Assembly (NCBI RefSeq): GCF_026241095.1
Contig: NZ_JAPFGB010000002.1
Location: 1-64,000, forward strand
DNA: 64,000 nucleotides
Direction: 5' to 3'
Source of the DNA: Saccharopolyspora sp. NFXS83
Lineage (GTDB): Bacteria; Actinomycetota; Actinomycetes; Mycobacteriales; Pseudonocardiaceae
The notes under the pieces were generated by a model, which made no database searches, was not told where the DNA came from, and was given only the letters and a program-made list of their open reading frames with translations. The position numbers and the translations under genes are program-made. This document shows, one piece after another, positions 59,482 through 64,000 of this stretch; position 1 is the first letter of the stretch, and each line of letters begins with the position of its first letter.

Positions 59482-60061
59482 ATTCTTTGTTCATTTCACA
59501 TTTGCGACCAGGTGTTCGCGCCGGACCTCAGTCCGGTGAATCCGGCGACGCGCGAACCGTGCCCGAACCGAAACCCCCGTTCCCGCCGGGCGTGATCCCG
59601 GCACTGCGCGCGCCAACCGGCATCGTCGCGGACCTACCCCTTGAAACCCCAGTGTTCCGCGGGCGGACATGGCCGATCTTGTAGCTTGGAGGTGAGCGAC
59701 ACCATCCCCCGAACAGACCATTTCGGGCGTTCTCGACTGGCACGCTCCCCACCTTCCACTCAGGTCGATCATACGTGGTGATCACGCCTCCAGGAAGAGG
59801 CGATGCATCCATCCGATCCCCATGACTCCGTCGCGACGCACCCAGAACCGGAAACTGCACCCGGCCGGGCTGCTACAGTTCCCCCGGGGCGAATGCTACC
59901 GGCATTCGACTGTCCACCCTGTTCGGTCGAACAAGCCGACCCCCGTACCTGCGCGGCACCACCCGGCAGCAGGAACAGGGGCCAAAAAATTTCCCGCGAG
60001 TTTTCACCACGTGCCAGAATGCCCCCACTCGGTCTCCGCGAAGAGGGATTCAGGAATAGGC
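59482..60061. other. 580-bp divergent promoter region between StrR-like gene and epimerase
   Basis: No gene is recognisable. It contains the StrR-type operator at 59904-59932 and a relatively A/T-rich stretch near 59985-60005, plausibly the epimerase promoter. The remaining open frames look like shadows. Confidence 0.6.
59904..59932. promoter_or_regulatory. StrR-type operator ATTCGACTG-N11-CGGTCGAAC
   Basis: The published StrR consensus is GTTCGACTG-N11-CAGTCGAAC. Here 16 of 18 defined bases match, with the exact 11-bp spacing. It lies 130 bp before the epimerase start and is in the same intergenic region as the StrR-like activator. Confidence 0.75.
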
Positions 60062-61051
60062 ATGAGAACTGGCTATTGGCATGGCCGGACCGTCATCGTC
60101 ACCGGAGGCAGGGGGTTCATCGGCACGCATTTCACCCGCGAACTGGCAGCGGCGGGAGCCCGGGTCCTCTCACTGCACCGCGACCGCGACACCGGCCCAG
60201 CCACGACGATCAATGACAGCGGTGTGCGGGAGATCCAGACCGACCTGCTCTCGTCCATCGAGGTGCAGTCGCTGTTCCGCTACGCGGCTGCCGAGGCGGA
60301 CGCGCTGATCCACTGCGCGGGGCTGGACGGCAACAGCGAGTTCAAGGAGAAGAACTTCGGCTCGATCCTCGACTCCAACATCAGGATCACCTCGAACGTG
60401 CTCAACGCCGCCCGGGACTACCGCATTCCGACCGTCGTCCTGCTCAGCTCCGCGGAGATCTACACCGGGGACCGGCCGGACTCGGTCCGGGAGGAGGACG
60501 ACTACCGAGCCAGGATGGCGCTCGACGGGGACGGCTACACGCTCTCCAAGATCTTCGCGGAGCTGCTGGCCGACGCCTACCGCAAGCAGTTCGGGATGCG
60601 CATCCTGCTGGCCCGCCCGAGCAACGTCTACGGCCCGGGGGACGGCACGAATCCCCGCGCGCAGCGAGTGATCCCCGCGATGATGCGCCGGATCGCGAGC
60701 GGCGAGCCCATCACCATCTGGGGCGACGGGCAGCAGCGGCGCTCGTTCGTGCACGTGCGAGATCTCGTGCAGGCGGTGCTGGGGATGACTGCCGCGGGTG
60801 CGCACGACACCTTCAACGTGGCCGGCGGCGGTTCGGTCACGCTGCTCGAACTCGCCCGGATGCTGTTCAAGGAATTCGGCGTCGACGAGCGGATCGAACT
60901 CGACCGGAGCAAGCCGACCGGGGCGAGGGGGCACCAGCTCAACACCGATCGGCTCGTCGCGGCGGTCGACTTCACGCCCCGGCCGCTGGCGGAGGGTTTG
61001 GCGGAGACGGTGCACTGGTACCGGTCCGCACTCGCCGGTCGAACGGACTGA
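60062..61051 (+). CDS. NAD-dependent sugar-nucleotide epimerase/4-ketoreductase (extended SDR)
   Basis: A 329-aa extended SDR. VIVTGGRGFIGTHFTRELAA is the GxxGxxG cofactor motif, VVLLSSAEIYTGD the catalytic Ser/Thr strand, GYTLSKIFAELLADAYRKQF the YxxxK pair, and LLARPSNVYGPGDGTNPRAQ and IWGDGQQRRSFVHVRDLVQA the substrate-binding end. Such enzymes epimerise or reduce dTDP-4-keto-deoxysugars. The context of sugar O-methyltransferases and a glycosyltransferase suggests a rhamnose-like or related deoxysugar. AGGAA lies 10 nt before the ATG. It is probably activated through the StrR-type site upstream. Confidence 0.9.
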   Translation: MRTGYWHGRTVIVTGGRGFIGTHFTRELAAAGARVLSLHRDRDTGPATTINDSGVREIQTDLLSSIEVQSLFRYAAAEADALIHCAGLDGNSEFKEKNFGSILDSNIRITSNVLNAARDYRIPTVVLLSSAEIYTGDRPDSVREEDDYRARMALDGDGYTLSKIFAELLADAYRKQFGMRILLARPSNVYGPGDGTNPRAQRVIPAMMRRIASGEPITIWGDGQQRRSFVHVRDLVQAVLGMTAAGAHDTFNVAGGGSVTLLELARMLFKEFGVDERIELDRSKPTGARGHQLNTDRLVAAVDFTPRPLAEGLAETVHWYRSALAGRTD

Positions 61052-61065
61052 TCGTGGTCTGCGCA

Positions 61066-61108
61066 CCCGCTCGCCGCGAGTCGACGGACGCGTCTCACGG
61101 CGAGCGGG
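61066..61108. terminator. Hairpin between convergent epimerase and methyltransferase genes
   Basis: CCCGCTCGCCG (61066-61076) pairs with CGGCGAGCGGG (61098-61108) over a 21-nt loop, 15 bp after the epimerase stop. It could end both convergent transcripts. Confidence 0.6.
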
Positions 61109-61268
61109 GCCAGGACGTGCGCGGGCGGTAGGACTCCTCGTGGAACGGCTCGTAGCCGGTCGTGCAGCGGAACCGCAGCGGTTTCCTCGTTGACGGGACA
61201 CCGGTCGCAGCTCGTTCCGCCCGGCCCGTCGCGCCCTCAGCACGGGCACGCACCCACGCGGTCGCCGA

Positions 61269-62429
61269 TCAGATCGGGCGTTCGCGCCCGACCCACTGCG
61301 GGATCGTTCCCTCCGCGTTGCGACCCTTCTCCAGGAACACGAGGTTGTGGTAGAAGTGCGCGCCGACCACGGTCCGGTCGAACTCGGAAGGCTCGCGCGC
61401 ACCGGCGGGCAGGAACTCCTCGTGGTGCAGCCCGTCGAGCAGCTGCTTGAGGAAACCCATCGTCGTCGCCGGATCCTCCGGTCGCGCTGAAGTGCCGCCG
61501 TAGGCCGGCCAGTACGACGTCTGCAGATCCTCGATGACGTACAGGCCCCCGGGCACCACGTGCCGGAACAGCGTCCGGAAGGTGCTGACGACGTCCGGGC
61601 AGTAGTGGCTGCCGTCGTCGATGACGATGTCCACCGGGCCGATCTCAGCGATCAGCGATTCGAGGAACTCCGGGTCGGCCTGGTCTCCCCTGACGGTGAA
61701 CAGGCGCTGCTCGGCGACTTGGCTCTTGTCGAAGACGTCGACCCCGTAGACCAGCGAGCGCGGCAGGAACCGCTTCCACATCCGCAGCGACCCGCCACCC
61801 GCTGCCGGATCGTCGTAGCCGCCGATGCCCAGTTCGAGGACGACCAGCGGCCTGTCCCGCAGCGGACCGAAGTGCCGTTCGTAGTGCTGCGCGTAGAAGT
61901 GCAGTCCCCACTTGTCCGAGCCGTACCGCAGCGACAGGCCGGACAGATCGATCGGTTGCTCGACGGTTCCGCTGAGCAGGTGCTGCACCACCGGCAGGAC
62001 GTGCATGTCGGCGGCGAGCGCCTCCGGCTCCTCGAAGTCCCGCCAGCTGATCCGCCGATCCACCGCGGTTCCGGCGCCGCACGGGCCGAAGACCGCGCGG
62101 GTGAGCTGCAGCAGGTCGAGCTCCACGGTGGCGTGCGCGGTCTCGTCGCCGTCCGGGTCGCCCACCGTGGTCACCGTCTCCGCACCTGCCGAGCGCACGG
62201 AGCACGGCGTGGTCGCACCGTCGTGACCGAGCTCGAACCGCACGGTGATCGGACGTTGCGCCAGCTGCGGAATCGCGCCGAGCTCGGCCCGGTGGACCAG
62301 CTCGTCCAGCAACGCGGACGCGACCCATTCCTCGCCCAGCTCCCGGATCGCTTCCCGGATCCGCTCGTCCCCACCGCCTGCGGCCAGGATCAGCTTCCGG
62401 ATCCGTGCGGCTTCCTGGCTGGATTGCAT
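61269..62429 (-). CDS. MycE/TylE-like deoxysugar O-methyltransferase
   Basis: A 386-aa protein. The first 170 or so residues form the MycE-type N-terminal domain (EWVASALLDELVHRAELGAI and onward). The SAM-dependent domain follows: YGSDKWGLHFYAQHYERHFG, VVLELGIGGYDDPAAGGGSL, YGVDVFDKSQVAEQRLF, and VDIVIDDGSHYCPDVVSTFR with the metal-binding DD and the catalytic His. It closely resembles MycE and the rhamnose O-methyltransferases of spinosyn and elloramycin pathways, which methylate a 2- or 3-hydroxyl of a bound sugar with Mg2+ and SAM. AGGAGAAGG precedes ATG 62429. Confidence 0.9.
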   Translation of the reverse strand: MQSSQEAARIRKLILAAGGGDERIREAIRELGEEWVASALLDELVHRAELGAIPQLAQRPITVRFELGHDGATTPCSVRSAGAETVTTVGDPDGDETAHATVELDLLQLTRAVFGPCGAGTAVDRRISWRDFEEPEALAADMHVLPVVQHLLSGTVEQPIDLSGLSLRYGSDKWGLHFYAQHYERHFGPLRDRPLVVLELGIGGYDDPAAGGGSLRMWKRFLPRSLVYGVDVFDKSQVAEQRLFTVRGDQADPEFLESLIAEIGPVDIVIDDGSHYCPDVVSTFRTLFRHVVPGGLYVIEDLQTSYWPAYGGTSARPEDPATTMGFLKQLLDGLHHEEFLPAGAREPSEFDRTVVGAHFYHNLVFLEKGRNAEGTIPQWVGRERPI

Positions 62430-62783
62430 GCTTACCGTCCTTCTCCTCAAGGCAAGGGAATTCCGTGGCCGGGCCGGAAGTGCTTCGATTCGGGTCCGGC
62501 GGCGAACCCGGCGATCTCCCGCGTTCCCCGCGGCGCGGGCCGAGCCGGGGTGTCCTCCACACATGAGCCGCGGCACCGGGGATCCGGTGCTGAAGCTACC
62601 GAAGGGCCCTCGCGCGCGGCAACCGATCACCGAAACGATCGGAACGCGCAATCGACTGTGGTGCAACGGAAAACGCGGCCTCCGGTGTTGACGCCCCCGC
62701 GCCCGTTACCAAGGATCGACGCCGTACCCCGCGAGCCCAGCCGCTCGCGTGCACTGGGGAGCTCAGCTACGAGGAGACCATCG
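62430..62783. promoter_or_regulatory. Divergent promoter region of the two methyltransferase genes
   Basis: A 354-bp gap with no gene. A short inverted repeat, GCACCGG (62573-62579) and CCGGTGC (62584-62590), lies in the middle. I searched by eye for a second full StrR-type site and did not find one. Confidence 0.45.
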
Positions 62784-63620
62784 GTGAACGACATGACCTC
62801 GGTGACCGGTCCTGCAGGTGGATCCGCGGGAGCGGGCAGCAGGGACGCCTACCTCGACCTGCTCAAGCGGTGCCTGACCCGGTACGCCGGTGGCGAGGTC
62901 TTCCTCGGCGAACCGCTGGAGAAGCCGACGTGGGCCACCGACGACAGCACGACGATGGCCGACCTGGAGGAAGGCCGCTACGCGCACCAAGATGCCGACA
63001 CCATGCTCGGCTGGTACCGGCTGGACAACGTCCGCGAGTGCATGGAGAGCGCGCTGGCCGAAGGCGTTCCCGGCGACTTCGTGGAGACCGGCGTTTGGCG
63101 CGGCGGCACCTGCATGTTCATGCGGGGCGTCCTGCGGGCGTGGGACGTGCGGGACCGCGCCGTGTGGGTCGCCGACTCGTTCAACGGCTTCCCACCGCCC
63201 GACGTGGCGCAGTACCCCGCGGACGAGCGGTTCGCCAGTCCGCTCGCACAGCAGTCCCTGGACTCCATGCCGTACTCGCACTCGATCGGCCTCGCGGAGG
63301 TGCGATCCCGGTTCCAGCGCTACGGCCTGCTCGACGACCAGGTCCGCTTCCTGCCCGGCTACTTCCGGGACACGATCCCGCAGGCCCCGATCGAACGGAT
63401 CGCGGTGCTGCGGCTCGACGGCGACCTCTACGAGTCCACCGACGTCGTGCTGCGCCACCTCTACGACCGGCTGTCGGTCGGCGGGTACTGCATCGTCGAC
63501 GACTTCAGCCTCGAGCCGTGCGTGCGGGCGGTGGAGGACTTCCGCGCCGAACGCGGCATCACCGAGCCGATCGAGAAGATCGACTGGACCGGGGTCTACT
63601 GGCGCAAGACCAGTGCCTGA
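62784..63620 (+). CDS. TylF/MycF-like sugar O-methyltransferase
   Basis: A 278-aa TylF-family methyltransferase. NVRECMESALAEGVPGDFVE then TGVWRGGTCMFMRGVL is the SAM motif, VWVADSFNGFPPPD the next strand, VRFLPGYFRDTIPQAPIERI a conserved middle block, and VLRLDGDLYESTDVVLRHLY with GGYCIVDDFSLEPCVRAVED has the metal-binding Asp residues. Family members (TylF, MycF, SpnH) methylate a hydroxyl of a macrolide or spinosyn deoxysugar. GTG 62784 has GAGGAG 7 nt upstream. It is paired divergently with the MycE-like gene and precedes the glycosyltransferase by 30 bp. Confidence 0.93.
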   Translation: MNDMTSVTGPAGGSAGAGSRDAYLDLLKRCLTRYAGGEVFLGEPLEKPTWATDDSTTMADLEEGRYAHQDADTMLGWYRLDNVRECMESALAEGVPGDFVETGVWRGGTCMFMRGVLRAWDVRDRAVWVADSFNGFPPPDVAQYPADERFASPLAQQSLDSMPYSHSIGLAEVRSRFQRYGLLDDQVRFLPGYFRDTIPQAPIERIAVLRLDGDLYESTDVVLRHLYDRLSVGGYCIVDDFSLEPCVRAVEDFRAERGITEPIEKIDWTGVYWRKTSA

Positions 63621-63650
63621 CCACCCCAGCACCTTGGTCGCGGAGGCATC

Positions 63651-64000
63651 ATGAGGGTCGCTCTGGTCCCGTTCGGCTCGCGCGGCGACGTGCAGCCCTT
63701 CCTCGCCCTCGGCAGCGCGCTGCGCGCTCGCGGGCACGAAGTCGACCTGGTCACGAGCGGGGATTTCCAGGAACTCGCCGACGAAGCCGGGTTGAACCTC
63801 GAACCCACCCCGGTCAGCACCGGCAGCTTCTTCGAGATCCCCGAGGTCGTCGAGTCCCTGCGCCAGAGCCCGTCGGTGCTGCGGATGACGCGCCGGCTAC
63901 CGGGCACCAGCGCGGAGGCGTACGCGAGCCTGCTGGAGCGCATCGACGCCGCCTGCTCGAACGCGGACTTCACGGTGAACGCCGTGTTCACCAAGGGGAT
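63651..64000 (+). CDS. Glycosyltransferase (GT1/GT28, GT-B), 5' part; continues past the window
   Basis: The first 116 residues are visible. MRVALVPFGSRGDVQPFLAL then GSALRARGHEVDLVTSGDFQ is the N-terminal beta-alpha-beta of GT-B natural product glycosyltransferases, with the GSRGDVQP loop that contacts the acceptor. The nearest familiar proteins are ElmGT/SpnG-type rhamnosyltransferases, but with only the acceptor domain visible this stays general. CGGAGG precedes ATG 63651. With the two methyltransferases and the epimerase it forms a sugar attachment and decoration cassette. Confidence 0.9.
   Translation, partial: MRVALVPFGSRGDVQPFLALGSALRARGHEVDLVTSGDFQELADEAGLNLEPTPVSTGSFFEIPEVVESLRQSPSVLRMTRRLPGTSAEAYASLLERIDAACSNADFTVNAVFTKG

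Noticed and set aside
61374-61382. CGGTCGAAC half-site inside the MycE-like gene
   Set aside because: It matches one arm of the StrR operator, but no TTCGACTG arm lies 11 bp away and it is in coding sequence.
1-64000. tRNA, rRNA or CRISPR array
   Set aside because: No cloverleaf with a CCA end, no rRNA-like segment and no regularly spaced direct repeats were seen. Reading by eye cannot exclude a diverged tRNA.

Overview
The window is high-GC (roughly 70%) DNA with GC-biased third codon positions, frequent GTG starts, GGAGG-type ribosome binding sites and type I PKS, NRPS, StrR-type and deoxysugar genes. This points to a filamentous actinomycete, probably Pseudonocardiaceae-like (Saccharopolyspora/Amycolatopsis type); that placement is inference. 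No rRNA, tRNA or CRISPR array was recognised.

Region 1 (1-5.8 kb) is the right edge of a type I polyketide cluster. It holds the last KR-ACP-docking part of a modular PKS, a class A flavin monooxygenase, and a leftward P450-TetR-ferredoxin tailoring operon. Region 2 (2.5-3.6 kb and 5.8-19.5 kb) is a graveyard and mobile zone. It contains fragments of XRE, AlkD, X-Pro peptidase, serine recombinase, T7SS-type, LacI and MFS genes, remnants of IS3, IS21 and IS30, and one full-length ISAs1-like element with matching terminal inverted repeats. Between the debris lie a secreted GH18-like protein, a 567-aa protein with an N-terminal motif like those of contractile-injection-system cargo, and a SLOG-like Rossmann protein.

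Region 3 (19.9-46.3 kb) is a coherent catabolic island for an acyl-CoA-activated, probably alicyclic or isoprenoid/steroid-like substrate. It carries six SDRs, three acyl-CoA dehydrogenases, an acyl-CoA synthetase, a thiolase, an Ltp2-like thiolase/aldolase with a DUF35 partner, two crotonases, a KstD-like flavoprotein, two NTF2-like proteins, an EthD protein, an APH-type kinase, an MBL hydrolase, two MDR oxidoreductases, an MHS transporter and two DUF1254 proteins. Short AACTGA..TCAGTT palindromes stand before most transcription units, and a TetR regulator lies in the middle, so the island looks like one regulon. The kinase plus ACAD11-like dehydrogenase suggest phosphorylation-dependent removal of a hydroxyl from a hydroxyacyl-CoA.

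Region 4 (46.6-55.5 kb) is one giant NRPS-PKS protein, A-T-C-A-T-KS-KR-T-TE. It has no AT domain, its KR has lost the catalytic Tyr, and it is preceded by an overlapping gene for half a condensation domain. The adenylation codes read as a branched aliphatic residue (Val/Ile-like) and then Pro.

Region 5 (56.3-64 kb) holds a DUF1707 membrane protein, a glutaminase, and the left edge of another biosynthetic cluster. That cluster has a StrR/ParB-like activator with a structured leader, a StrR-type operator in front of a sugar epimerase/reductase, MycE-like and TylF-like sugar O-methyltransferases, and the start of a macrolide/anthracycline-type glycosyltransferase. Together these genes suggest an O-methylated deoxysugar on a polyketide aglycone.
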